Notes under the pieces: model-generated
What the model was told of the DNA's origin: nothing
The model's database searches: none
What the model saw: the letters and a program-made list of their open reading frames with translations, nothing else
NCBI GenBank assembly: GCA_031288005.1
Contig: JAITSE010000070.1
Location: 1-35,980 of the forward strand
Direction: 5' to 3'
Source: Treponema sp.
Lineage (GTDB): Bacteria; Spirochaetota; Spirochaetia; Treponematales; Breznakiellaceae
DNA length: 35,980 nt
Position numbers and translations under genes: made by a program
Shown here: positions 14,859 to 23,726 of the stretch, piece after piece
Numbering within the stretch: position 1 is the first letter of the stretch
Layout of the letters: the number at the start of each line of letters is the position of its first letter

Positions 14859-15509
14859 TTGGGAGGGGAAAAACTGAATCGATTTCATTTAGGACGGGCA
14901 ATAGTTTTCTTTGCCGTCTCAATATTCATTCAAGATATTTATCTGATCGCTCAAGCAAATACCGGGGAGGCGATAACGCTTCCCGAAGGGGAGGGTTTTG
15001 CTCCTCTGCCTGGGGCCGAGGACGAATCCGCCATCATCCTAGGCGAGGCGGTTTCGGGAGTCGGGATCTCTCCGGTTTCGTCGGGGTTTGTCGTTTTAAG
15101 GATGGTTCTAGCGCTTGCTCTGGTAGCTGCCGCCGTTTACGGCGTTGTGTTTTTTCTGCGCCGGGCGTCAAGGCCCAGAGAGAGCCGTAATTCCCATCTT
15201 AAAATACTTGCCGCCGCCGGTTTGGGATCAAGCCGCTTCGTCTATGTGGTGAACGTAGGTAGTCAGGCATGGCTCATTGGTGCCGGAGAAGGCGGCGTCT
15301 CCCTCATTGCTGAACTAAAGGACAAAGAGTCTATTGACGCAATGCTTCTGGAGGATTCACAAAACCAGGCGGAATCCCCCGGAAAGCGCTTTCCAGATTT
15401 CCGCACCCTCCTCCGCCGGTTCGGAGGCGGGACGAACCTTCCTCCGGACAGGCCGGATTTTTCTGCGGAAAACTTGCGGAAAAACAGGGAAAGGCTTAGG
15501 GGGTTATAG
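14859..15509 (+). CDS. fliO: Flagellar export assembly protein FliO (spirochaete FliZ)
   Basis: The product (up to 216 aa) has an N-terminal hydrophobic segment (about residues 12-32, perhaps a signal peptide), a short periplasmic part, a membrane helix (about 77-105) and a small cytosolic domain (about 115-170, with LKILAAAGLGSSRFVYVVNVGSQ) typical of FliO. FliO helps assemble the FliP ring of the type III export gate. The start is unclear: TTG 14859 begins the frame, but a strong GGGAGGGG lies just inside it, five bases before an in-frame CTG at 14874. One of these non-ATG starts must be used unless the protein begins much later. Its stop abuts the fliP ATG. Confidence 0.82.
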   Translation: MGGEKLNRFHLGRAIVFFAVSIFIQDIYLIAQANTGEAITLPEGEGFAPLPGAEDESAIILGEAVSGVGISPVSSGFVVLRMVLALALVAAAVYGVVFFLRRASRPRESRNSHLKILAAAGLGSSRFVYVVNVGSQAWLIGAGEGGVSLIAELKDKESIDAMLLEDSQNQAESPGKRFPDFRTLLRRFGGGTNLPPDRPDFSAENLRKNRERLRGL

Positions 15510-16340
15510 ATGCGGCTAAACCGCTCTGCCTTCCAGGGGATGTTTTTTTTGCTTTTGGCCGCCTTTCCCCTGCTTTCGGGAACGGCCCAGACGCCGCCAC
15601 CCTTTCCGGGTATGTCCACCCAGGGAACCATGAATATTCCTTCACCCCCGGCGGACCCGGTAATTCCCTTTGTGGACCTTACCATCAGGAACCCCGAATC
15701 CGGGCAGGAAGTGGCTTTTTCCCTCCAACTCCTTCTTTTAATCACCGTCCTATCCCTGGCGCCGAGTATTATTATTCTTATGACTAGTTTTCTAAGAATC
15801 TCCATTGTTCTGGATTTTATAAAACGGGCCTTGTCTCTCCAGCAGGTCCCGCCAAATCAGGTGATCCTTGGGATTTCGCTTTTTTTGACCTTCTTTATTA
15901 TGTGGCCCACGTTTACAGCGGTTTATGAGAACGCTTTCCGGCCCCTGGCGGACGGTGAAATACCGGTGGAAACCGCCTTTCGGGAGGCCGAGGCCCCCAT
16001 GCGGCTTTTCATGTACCGCCAGATGCAGGGAAATCCCGAAAATATCAGACTTTTTATGGCCATGCGGGGTCTGGACAGACCGGATACTCTGGCGGATGTC
16101 CCCACTTATGTGCTTATCCCCGCCTTCATCCTCAATGAGCTTACCGTCGCGTTTAAGATAGGAATACTGCTTTTTATTCCCTTTATCGTGATCGATATGG
16201 TGGTGGCCAGCGCCCTCATGTCCATGGGCATGATCATGCTGCCGCCGGTCATGATTTCCATGCCCTTCAAGCTCATACTTTTTATCCTCATAGATGGATG
16301 GGGGCTTTTGACAGACCAGGTGGTCCGGTCTTTTGTTTAG
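15510..16340 (+). CDS. fliP: Flagellar export gate protein FliP
   Basis: The 276-aa protein begins with a cleavable-type signal peptide (hydrophobic to about residue 25, then AQTPPP), as usual for FliP. Four membrane segments follow, with signature stretches ITVLSLAPSIIILMTSFLRI (about 75-95) and LIPAFILNELTVAFKIG (about 205-222) and the end MISMPFKLILFILIDGW. Five FliP subunits form the core of the export pore with FliQ and FliR. The ATG follows the fliO stop codon with no gap. Confidence 0.96.
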   Translation: MRLNRSAFQGMFFLLLAAFPLLSGTAQTPPPFPGMSTQGTMNIPSPPADPVIPFVDLTIRNPESGQEVAFSLQLLLLITVLSLAPSIIILMTSFLRISIVLDFIKRALSLQQVPPNQVILGISLFLTFFIMWPTFTAVYENAFRPLADGEIPVETAFREAEAPMRLFMYRQMQGNPENIRLFMAMRGLDRPDTLADVPTYVLIPAFILNELTVAFKIGILLFIPFIVIDMVVASALMSMGMIMLPPVMISMPFKLILFILIDGWGLLTDQVVRSFV

Positions 16341-16349
16341 GAGAAATGT

Positions 16350-16619
16350 ATGAGTATAGGCGAAATAACCACCCTCCTCCGGGGGGGAATACTGGAAATT
16401 CTGTTTCTGGCCGCTCCGCTTCTTGTTTCCGCTTTGCTTGTGGGTCTGGTGGTGGCTATTTTACAGGCCACGACTTCCATACAGGAGCAGACTCTGACAT
16501 TTGTTCCCAAGGTTATAGCCATACTTCTGGTTCTGGGACTTCTGGGTGGCTGGATGTTTTCTTCCTTGGGAGATTATACCGTACAAATTTTCCGGATGAT
16601 TCCGGAGATGGCGAGGTAA
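16350..16619 (+). CDS. fliQ: Flagellar export gate protein FliQ
   Basis: The 89-aa product has two membrane helices (about residues 16-38 and 52-75) with the family motif GLVVAILQATTSIQEQTLTF between them. It packs around the FliP/FliR core and helps gate export. The length is normal. An AGGAG site precedes the start; fliR begins three bases after the stop. Confidence 0.95.
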   Translation: MSIGEITTLLRGGILEILFLAAPLLVSALLVGLVVAILQATTSIQEQTLTFVPKVIAILLVLGLLGGWMFSSLGDYTVQIFRMIPEMAR

Positions 16620-16622
16620 AAG

Positions 16623-17444
16623 GTGGTGTTCGACGATATTCTACGGGCCGCGCCGGTGTTTCTTCTTGTTGCTGTCCGGGCCCTGGCGATGATTGAGACT
16701 GCGCCGCTCCTTTCTTCCGAGGCGATTCCCCAGGCTGCGAAGATAGCCCTGGCGGGGTTTGCGGCTTACGGGGTGTTTCCGGCGGCCCAAAGCGTTCCCT
16801 ACTTTGGCGATCTTAGTCCTGAAATTTTCGGTCTCTCCTTTGTATTTTTGGCCGCCGGAGAAGCGATTATTGGGATCATCACCGGCTTTTTCCTTACGAT
16901 TTTATACTCTGCTTTTTCTACCGCAGGACAGTTTTTTTCCCTCCAGATGGGTTTCGGTGCGTCGGAAACTTTCGATCCCCTGTCGCAGATAGAAAATCCT
17001 CTCATGGGTCAGTACCTCAATCTTGTGGCCATGCTGGTCTTTTTGTCCGCCGGGGGGTTTCAGCAGCTATTTCTGGGGGGCTTCCTGCGCTCCGTCCAGT
17101 CTCTTAGTACCCCGGCTCTTGTGGCGGGCCGGGAGACGGCGGTAAGGCTCCTTGCATCGGGGCTTAGCCGGCTTTTTCTTGACGCCATCATCATTTCCCT
17201 GCCGATTCTGGGGACCCTGTTTCTGACTTCCCTTGCTACGGGGCTTATATCCAAGGCCGCCCCGCAGATCAATATCCTCTCCGAAGGGTTCCCTGTTTCC
17301 ATCACTGTGGCTTTCGTTCTCATAGCCGCGACACTGCCTTTCATGGTGGAGGCTTTCGGACGGGTGGTGGACTCGGCTTTCGCTTCCCTGGAGGATCTCT
17401 ATGCTCAGATCGGCAGTCAAATAGGAGGCGTTTATGGCGGATAG
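16623..17444 (+). CDS. fliR: Flagellar export gate protein FliR
   Basis: The 273-aa hydrophobic protein has about six membrane segments and family signatures including ALAGFAAYGVFPA, GEAIIGIITGFFLTILYSAF, and QMGFGASETFDPLSQIENPL. It completes the helical FliPQR pore as a single subunit. Two successive GTG codons (16623 and 16626) could start it; the first is used here. Its last 11 bases overlap the flhB start, suggesting coupled translation. Confidence 0.95.
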   Translation: MVFDDILRAAPVFLLVAVRALAMIETAPLLSSEAIPQAAKIALAGFAAYGVFPAAQSVPYFGDLSPEIFGLSFVFLAAGEAIIGIITGFFLTILYSAFSTAGQFFSLQMGFGASETFDPLSQIENPLMGQYLNLVAMLVFLSAGGFQQLFLGGFLRSVQSLSTPALVAGRETAVRLLASGLSRLFLDAIIISLPILGTLFLTSLATGLISKAAPQINILSEGFPVSITVAFVLIAATLPFMVEAFGRVVDSAFASLEDLYAQIGSQIGGVYGG

Positions 17445-18582
17445 TATGGTTTTTTTTGACTCTGCTTACGATGCGGCCCTCAATATGGATCTCCAGTGGT
17501 TCGCCGCGGAGGATGAGGGGCGTACCGAGGAGCCTTCGGAGTATAAAATACGCAAGGCTCGGGAAGAGGGGCGAGTCGCTAAAAGTCAGGAGTTAACCGG
17601 CGCCCTGGTCCTTCTTTTTCCAGCAATAGCGTTACTTATACTGGCGCCTTCCATGCTCAGGATCTGCGTAGAGATGCTGCGCTTTTTTTTCCTCCGGGCG
17701 GCGGAGTTAGATCCTGTAAAAGATATAATCATTGCGGAGGCTTTTTTCCGGTATTTTATCCGTTTGGCTCTGCCCATTGTAATGGTATCTGCGGCGGCGG
17801 CTATATTTTCCAATATTGTGCAGACGGGGATCCTCTTTACTACTAAACCACTGACGCCGAATTTCTCCAAGATCATTCCCCGGTTCGGAAAGTATTTTCA
17901 GCGTATGTTTTCCATAGAGGGGCTTTTTAACTTTGCCAAGTCGGTGATCAAGATGATCATTATAGGCGCTGTAGCCTTTTTGCTGATCCGTTCCGAAATA
18001 GAAAGACTTGCGAATTTACAGACCGCCAATCTCTGGACCAGCATTACCACTATAGCGTCTCTGGCGGTTAGAATGCTCATCATTTCCGCCCTGCTACTTC
18101 TGGTCCTTTCGATTCCGGATTTGATGTTTCAGCGATGGCAGTACCGGGAATCCCTGAAAATGACTAAGCAGGAAGTCAAGGAGGAGCGGAAGATGTACGA
18201 AGGGGATCCACTGGTACAGTCCCGGCTCCGGCAGCGTATGCGGGAGATCATGACCCGGAATATGATGGCCAGTGTTCCCAAGGCGGATGTGGTTGTTACC
18301 AATCCAACCCATTTCGCGGTGGCCCTGGAATACCATCAGGGAATGAAAGGCCCCCAGGTAAGCGCCAAAGGCGCTGATGAAATGGCTTTCCGGATTCGGC
18401 GTATTGCTGCGGAAAACGCAATTCCCATAGTGGAAAATAAGCCACTGGCCCGTTCTTTGTATGCGGAAACCGAAGTGGGGGATATTATCCCCGAAAAATA
18501 CTATGAAGTAGTGGCAAAAATACTTGGAAAGGTGTGGAGCCTCAATGAAGAACGCCGCAAAACGGAAGGAATGAGGGCGTAA
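17434..18582 (+). CDS. flhB: Flagellar export switch protein FlhB
   Basis: The 382-aa protein has a basic N-terminal motif (SEYKIRKAREEGRVAKSQEL, about residues 35-54), four membrane helices (about 55-75, 105-135, 168-190, 207-230) and a cytosolic FlhBC domain with the autocleavage site NPTH (Asn290-Pro291-Thr292-His293). Cleavage there lets FliK switch export from hook to filament substrates. The N-terminus is about 20 residues longer than in enteric forms. An AGGAGG site sits inside the end of fliR; flhA begins 10 bases downstream. Confidence 0.96.
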   Translation: MADSMVFFDSAYDAALNMDLQWFAAEDEGRTEEPSEYKIRKAREEGRVAKSQELTGALVLLFPAIALLILAPSMLRICVEMLRFFFLRAAELDPVKDIIIAEAFFRYFIRLALPIVMVSAAAAIFSNIVQTGILFTTKPLTPNFSKIIPRFGKYFQRMFSIEGLFNFAKSVIKMIIIGAVAFLLIRSEIERLANLQTANLWTSITTIASLAVRMLIISALLLLVLSIPDLMFQRWQYRESLKMTKQEVKEERKMYEGDPLVQSRLRQRMREIMTRNMMASVPKADVVVTNPTHFAVALEYHQGMKGPQVSAKGADEMAFRIRRIAAENAIPIVENKPLARSLYAETEVGDIIPEKYYEVVAKILGKVWSLNEERRKTEGMRA

Positions 18583-18592
18583 GGAGCAAAAT

Positions 18593-20707
18593 ATGGCAGA
18601 CGCTGCCGGAATAAACAGGCAGAGCGGATTAAACAGGTTAGCTTCTTTTTTTGGTAAGAGTGGGGATCCGGATGTTTTCATAGCTCTTGGAGTAATAGCA
18701 GTGGTGATGATGATTATCATCCCTCTGCCCACGGTCCTGCTGGATACCCTGATGGCAATGAATTTGGTTCTTTCACTGTTCATCCTCCTGATCGTTTTAT
18801 ATACCAAAAAGCCTACGGATTTCAGCATCTTTCCTACGGTGCTTCTGGTGGTTACCGTCTTCGGTCTGGCCCTGAACATTTCTTCCACCAGGCTTATCCT
18901 GACTCAGGGGGCCGCCTTTGACGGGCGTATGGTCCGGGCTTTTTCCTCCTTTGTTGTGGGGAGCGGCGGAACCGAGGGCCTTGTGGTAGGGTTTATCATT
19001 TTTATTGTCATTATCGCGGTCCAGGCGGCGGTTATCACAAAGGGGTCCACTCGCATCGCGGAAGTAGCCGCCCGGTTTGCCCTGGACGCAATGCCTGGCA
19101 AGCAGATGGCAATAGAAGCTGAATACAATTCAGGCGCGATTACCGAAGAAGAAGCCCTGGCGCGGAAAAATGATCTTCAAAAAGAAGTGGACTTTTACGG
19201 CGCCATGGATGGTTCCAGCAAATTTGTTTCCGGCAACGTGAAAGTTGGCATATTTATCACTGTGGTCAACATCCTTGGAGGAATCATTGTGGGGGTGAGC
19301 CTCCACGGAGAGCCTTTTACCCAGGCCATGGGAACCTATATATCTTTTTCCATAGGCGACGGCCTCCTGTCCCAGTTCCCGGCTCTGCTGGTTTCCACCG
19401 CTACAGGCATTATCGTTACCCGTTCCGTATCCAAAGGCACTTTCGGCGAGGATGTGGGGGATCAATTTACAAGAGACGAACGTATCTACTGGATAGGCGC
19501 CGGAGTACTCGCTCTGTTTTCAGTGCTTCCGGGTTTTCCCTGGTATGTGCTTATTCCCATGTCTTTTCTCTTGGGATTTACGGCTTTCAGGCTCAGGCGT
19601 AATAAAGAGCGGAAGCTTGCCTTCCGGGAGACCGCGGCGAGGGCCGCTGATGCGAAAAAGCCCAAAGATGAGGAGATGTCGCCGGTTGTACCCCTGGACC
19701 CCATGTCGCTGGAATTGGGCTACGGCCTGATTCCCCTGGTTGACAAGGAGAAGGGAGCGGAACTCCTGGAAAGGGTCACTCGTATACGCCGGGAAACAGC
19801 CCTGGACCTGGGTATAGTGCTTCCCCGGATAAGGATAATCGACAATATGCGGCTTGAGCCTTCGGAATATTGCTTCAAACTAAAAGGTGTTGACGTTGGC
19901 CGGGGTAAAATACGAATGGGGTATTATCTCTGTATTAATCCCGGCGGATCATCTATAGAAATTCCAGGAGAAAAAACCACGGATCCGGCCTTCGGTCTGC
20001 CCGCCACTTGGATAAGTGAAGACAGGCGGGACGAGGCCGAACGGGCGGGGTACACCGTGGTGGATCCGCCTTCAATCATCGCTACCCACCTTACGGAGAT
20101 CATCAAGCGTCACGCCTCGGAAATTTTGGGCCGTCAGGAGACCCAGGCCATCCTGGAAACCCTCAAAAAAGATTATCCTGCGGTGGTGGAGGAAGCCGTA
20201 AAGTCCCTTAGCCTGGGCGATGTTCAGAAAGTGCTTCAGGCGCTGCTGCGGGAACGGGTTTCCATACGCAACATGGTGGCCATTTTGGAAGCTTTGGCTG
20301 ACTTCGGCCCCATAACAAAAGATACGGCGTTCCTCACCGAAAAGGCCAGGCAGTCTCTGTCCAGGCAGCTCTGCCTGCAATTTGCCGATGAGGGCCGGAT
20401 CCTCCGGGTACTTACACTGGAACCATCCTTGGAACAGAAAATTGTGGACAGCAGCGTACAAACTTCTTCGGGTATGATTCCGGCCTTGGAACCGCAGGTG
20501 CAGCGGAACTGGATCAATGCTCTTACCCGGGCGGCGGCGGCGGTTCACGAGCAGGGTTGGCTGCCGGTCATTTTGTGTTCGGAGCAGGCCCGGCGGCTTG
20601 TTAAATTTTCCTGCGAGAGGGAGCTTCCTGATTTAACTGTTCTTTCGGTGCCTGAGATAGTGAGCGATATTACTCTTGAAGCGCTTGGTGAAATACGGCT
20701 TGAATAA
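18593..20707 (+). CDS. flhA: Flagellar export gate protein FlhA
   Basis: The 704-aa protein has an N-terminal half with about eight membrane helices (about residues 22-330), including the FHIPEP-family block with RFALDAMPGKQMAIEAEYN and the TATGIIVTRSV stretch, and a cytosolic half (about 355-700) that forms the nonameric chaperone/substrate-binding ring (with ATHLTEIIKRHASEILGRQE). It is the energy-coupling part of the flagellar type III export gate. The length is normal for the family. An AAGGAG site precedes ATG 18593. Confidence 0.97.
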   Translation: MADAAGINRQSGLNRLASFFGKSGDPDVFIALGVIAVVMMIIIPLPTVLLDTLMAMNLVLSLFILLIVLYTKKPTDFSIFPTVLLVVTVFGLALNISSTRLILTQGAAFDGRMVRAFSSFVVGSGGTEGLVVGFIIFIVIIAVQAAVITKGSTRIAEVAARFALDAMPGKQMAIEAEYNSGAITEEEALARKNDLQKEVDFYGAMDGSSKFVSGNVKVGIFITVVNILGGIIVGVSLHGEPFTQAMGTYISFSIGDGLLSQFPALLVSTATGIIVTRSVSKGTFGEDVGDQFTRDERIYWIGAGVLALFSVLPGFPWYVLIPMSFLLGFTAFRLRRNKERKLAFRETAARAADAKKPKDEEMSPVVPLDPMSLELGYGLIPLVDKEKGAELLERVTRIRRETALDLGIVLPRIRIIDNMRLEPSEYCFKLKGVDVGRGKIRMGYYLCINPGGSSIEIPGEKTTDPAFGLPATWISEDRRDEAERAGYTVVDPPSIIATHLTEIIKRHASEILGRQETQAILETLKKDYPAVVEEAVKSLSLGDVQKVLQALLRERVSIRNMVAILEALADFGPITKDTAFLTEKARQSLSRQLCLQFADEGRILRVLTLEPSLEQKIVDSSVQTSSGMIPALEPQVQRNWINALTRAAAAVHEQGWLPVILCSEQARRLVKFSCERELPDLTVLSVPEIVSDITLEALGEIRLE

Positions 20708-20720
20708 TTAAGGAGACAGT

Positions 20721-22001
20721 ATGGAATGTTTTACGGAACAAGCGTATAGTTATTCTGATTGTATGAATAAGATCCGGAAAAAATATGGGAACCGGGCCAA
20801 TATATTAATGCAAAAAACCATACGAATGGGGGGATTTTTTGGTTTTTTTTCCAGGGAAGGCGTAGAAATTTCAGGAGTTGTCGCCTATGATTTTGGAAAA
20901 ACAGCCATTGACAGTGAGACAGCTCTCCGTTCCGGCGCTGTCCCCCGAAGCGGCCCTTTGCCTAATACGGCGCCTCGTCTCCCGATGGATTTTGAAACGG
21001 AAAAGAAAAAAATTCTTGCGTCCGTAAATCCTAAAGTAGAGTCCGCTCTTCAGGTGGTGCTGAGTGAAGTCAGAACGATTAAGGAGCAAATTCAGTCTGC
21101 AAACATGGCCGCGCCTTCTGTTTCCGCGGCGGAGCATCAATCCATAACCCGTATCCGGGAAATCTTGCAACAAAATGATTTTACTCCTTATTATTCGGGA
21201 AATATTATCGACCGCATACGAAAAGAATTTTCTCTGGAATCATTGGAAGATTTTGATGCCCTTCAGGACAAGGTTGTGGAATGGATAGGCGAAAGCATCG
21301 GCATCTATGAAGAAGACGAACTCCACCGGCGTCCCAAAATTATGGCGCTGGTAGGGCCGACGGGGGTGGGAAAAACCACCACGATTGCGAAGCTGGCGGC
21401 GATCTACGGTACCGGCTTTGCGGGACGCCGTCCGCTTTCGGTGTGCCTTGTCACTATTGATAATTACCGTATCGGCGCGGCTTACCAGATTGAAAAATAC
21501 GGCGATATTATGAAAATTCCCGTCCACAGTGTGAAAAATCACAAAGACCTTAAACAGGCGATAGCCCTAAATTTGGAAGGTACGGACCTTATTCTTATTG
21601 ATACCATAGGTAAAAGTCCCCGGGCCGCGGTTGAGCTGGCTGAAATGAAACAACTCCTTGATGCCTGCGGTTCTTCCGCGGAATTCCACCTGGCAGTAGC
21701 GGCTACTACTAAGTCTTGTGATATATCGGAAATACTTATGCAGTATGAGCCTTTTGGATACCGCTCCGTGATCGTGACCAAAATGGATGAAACTATCAGA
21801 CTGGGAAATGTAATCAGCGCACTCTCGAATCGGAATAAGAGCGTGTCCTTTATTACCGAAGGTCAGCAGGTTCCCAAAGATATTCAAAAGGCAGATGCAG
21901 TTCGTTTCCTCATCAGTCTTGACGGATTTAAGATAAACCGGAGTGGAATTGAAGAACGGTTTTCCGGTAAAAAAACAGATCTCATACAATGGAGTATATA
22001 A
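20721..22001 (+). CDS. flhF: Flagellar GTPase FlhF
   Basis: The 426-aa protein has an N-terminal B domain (about residues 1-130), then an N/G SRP-type GTPase module. The P-loop GPTGVGKT occupies residues 212-219; later motifs include TIDNYRIGAAYQIEKYG and LILIDTIGKSP, and KMDE. FlhF places and numbers flagella at the cell pole, which in spirochaetes fixes the subpolar motors. An AAGGAG site precedes the start, and flhG follows one base after the stop, giving the usual FlhF-FlhG pair. Confidence 0.96.
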   Translation: MECFTEQAYSYSDCMNKIRKKYGNRANILMQKTIRMGGFFGFFSREGVEISGVVAYDFGKTAIDSETALRSGAVPRSGPLPNTAPRLPMDFETEKKKILASVNPKVESALQVVLSEVRTIKEQIQSANMAAPSVSAAEHQSITRIREILQQNDFTPYYSGNIIDRIRKEFSLESLEDFDALQDKVVEWIGESIGIYEEDELHRRPKIMALVGPTGVGKTTTIAKLAAIYGTGFAGRRPLSVCLVTIDNYRIGAAYQIEKYGDIMKIPVHSVKNHKDLKQAIALNLEGTDLILIDTIGKSPRAAVELAEMKQLLDACGSSAEFHLAVAATTKSCDISEILMQYEPFGYRSVIVTKMDETIRLGNVISALSNRNKSVSFITEGQQVPKDIQKADAVRFLISLDGFKINRSGIEERFSGKKTDLIQWSI

Positions 22002-22002
22002 A

Positions 22003-22890
22003 ATGGAAGATCAGGCTGAAAAATTGCGGGAAATGATGCGGAACAAGAATGTTCTTGAAAAAACCGCTTTTCCCCAAAGCGCGAAAAAGACAAGAATTAT
22101 AACCATCACGAGCGGCAAAGGCGGCGTCGGTAAGACCAATGTATCGGTAAATATGGCCTTGGCCTATGCCAGAATTGGTAAGAAGGTTATAGTCATGGAT
22201 GCGGATTTGGGGCTGGCCAATGTGAATGTTATGTTGAATTTGATTCCCAAATTTAACCTCTACCATGTGATTCGTAAACAGAAAACCATGCGGGAGATCA
22301 TGGTGGATACCGAATACGGCATTTCCATAGTGGCTGGCGCCTCCGGCTTTTCTAAGATTGCCAATCTAAGCGAAGGGGAACGCCAGGCGTTTATTGATGA
22401 ACTTGAAACTCTTTCCAGCGCGGATATTATTATTATAGATACCAGCGCCGGGGTCTCCGATAACGTTTTGGATTTTATTGCCGCGGCGGATGATGCGGTG
22501 ATCATAACTACGCCGGAGCCCACAGCCATTACCGATGCCTACGGCATCATTAAGATCATAGCCACAGAGATTGACAGCCTCAATATGGGACTGAAACTTG
22601 TGGTCAACCGGGTTAGATCCGCCGCGGATGCAAAAAAAGTTGCGGACCGGATGACCGGCATAGTCGGTCAGTTTTTGAATCTTAAAGTGGAATATCTGGG
22701 CTTCATTTATGATGATTTTATGGTGTCCCAGGCGGTCATACAACAGAAACCATTTATGGTGATAGATCCCAAATGTAAAGCCTCCCAATGTGTCCAGCAC
22801 ATCGTAGGTCGTATGGAAAAGAGCAATATCCGGGAAGATGGGGGTTTTGGAAATATGCTTAAGCGTTTCTTTGGAAGCGCGGCTCTGTAG
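22003..22890 (+). CDS. flhG: Flagellar number regulator FlhG (MinD-like ATPase)
   Basis: The 295-aa product is a ParA/MinD-type ATPase with the deviant Walker A motif GKGGVGKT (residues 38-45), the switch/Walker B area DADLGLANV (66-74) and IIIIDTSAG. The N-terminal residues (MEDQAEKLREMMRNKN) match the DQAxxLR element by which FlhG stimulates FlhF GTPase. It limits flagellar number. ATG 22003 is chosen for that N-terminus and a GGAG site eight bases upstream. It is called ylxH in some spirochaete annotations. Confidence 0.94.
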   Translation: MEDQAEKLREMMRNKNVLEKTAFPQSAKKTRIITITSGKGGVGKTNVSVNMALAYARIGKKVIVMDADLGLANVNVMLNLIPKFNLYHVIRKQKTMREIMVDTEYGISIVAGASGFSKIANLSEGERQAFIDELETLSSADIIIIDTSAGVSDNVLDFIAAADDAVIITTPEPTAITDAYGIIKIIATEIDSLNMGLKLVVNRVRSAADAKKVADRMTGIVGQFLNLKVEYLGFIYDDFMVSQAVIQQKPFMVIDPKCKASQCVQHIVGRMEKSNIREDGGFGNMLKRFFGSAAL

Positions 22891-22899
22891 GATAAACCC

Positions 22900-23715
22900 G
22901 TGTTCAACCTGAAATGGAGCGTCCTGCTGGCAATTCTGGGATTTGTCTTGTCTCTCCTTTTAAGCCTTTTAAGCGGGGCTGGAATTATTTCTTTTATTCG
23001 GGCGCTGAGTTTCGGAGCGGTTTTTTTTGCCCTGAGTTCTCTCCTTTATTGGATGATAAAGCGTTTTCTCCCCGATCTCTTAAACCCCGCCGGCGGCGAC
23101 GCGCAAGGCTTGGGTTCCCTTGTGGATATTTCTCTGGGCGGCGATGATACTTCGCCGCTGACTGCGGAATTCCAGAAAGAAACCGGGGATGGTTTTCTAG
23201 ACGAGGCTCCCGATGGCGCATTGGGTATTGAAGGACTTGAGCGTCTGGAGAAAGACGCCGGCTCTGCTACATCCGGCCTAGGCGCCGGGGATTCCTTTGA
23301 CGCCGCGGCACTGGACCAAGACAAAAAAACAGGTTATACTAATAGCGGTACTTTGGGAGAAAAAACTCCGGCGGATGATTTTGACCTTTTTTTCTCTCCT
23401 TCGCCGGGCGGCGGTTCCGGAGGTCCATTGCAGATGAAGCCCGCCGCTCCTATTTCGGCGGCTTTTCCAGTGGATGGCGGCGATGATTTGGATACGCTGC
23501 CCGGAGCGGAAATAATGTCCCAGGCTTTTACGCCTTCTTTTATCGAAAGTATCGGCGATGCTATCGTATCAAAAGAGGACGGTGGAAGTCCCGTATCTGT
23601 GGCCTTTCCCGGAATAGAGCGGAACAGTGCTGTGTCTAAAGAGGACGGCGGGGAATTCAGAGGCAAAGAAAAGGAATCTGCTTTGGCTATACAAACGATA
23701 TTAAAACGGAATTGA
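22900..23715 (+). CDS. Uncharacterised membrane protein of the flagellar operon
   Basis: I do not recognise a domain. The 271-aa product has two hydrophobic segments close to the N-terminus (about residues 5-27 and 31-52), a short basic turn (MIKRFLPDL) and then a long acidic, Gly/Ser/Asp-rich, probably disordered tail (about 65-271) without cysteines. GTG 22900 is the start; the next Met is far inside. A gene at this place, between flhG and the fliA/fapA group, is known in other spirochaetes, so a flagellar or motility role is plausible by position only. fliA follows 11 bases later. Confidence 0.7.
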   Translation: MFNLKWSVLLAILGFVLSLLLSLLSGAGIISFIRALSFGAVFFALSSLLYWMIKRFLPDLLNPAGGDAQGLGSLVDISLGGDDTSPLTAEFQKETGDGFLDEAPDGALGIEGLERLEKDAGSATSGLGAGDSFDAAALDQDKKTGYTNSGTLGEKTPADDFDLFFSPSPGGGSGGPLQMKPAAPISAAFPVDGGDDLDTLPGAEIMSQAFTPSFIESIGDAIVSKEDGGSPVSVAFPGIERNSAVSKEDGGEFRGKEKESALAIQTILKRN

Positions 23716-23726
23716 AGGGATAGCTT

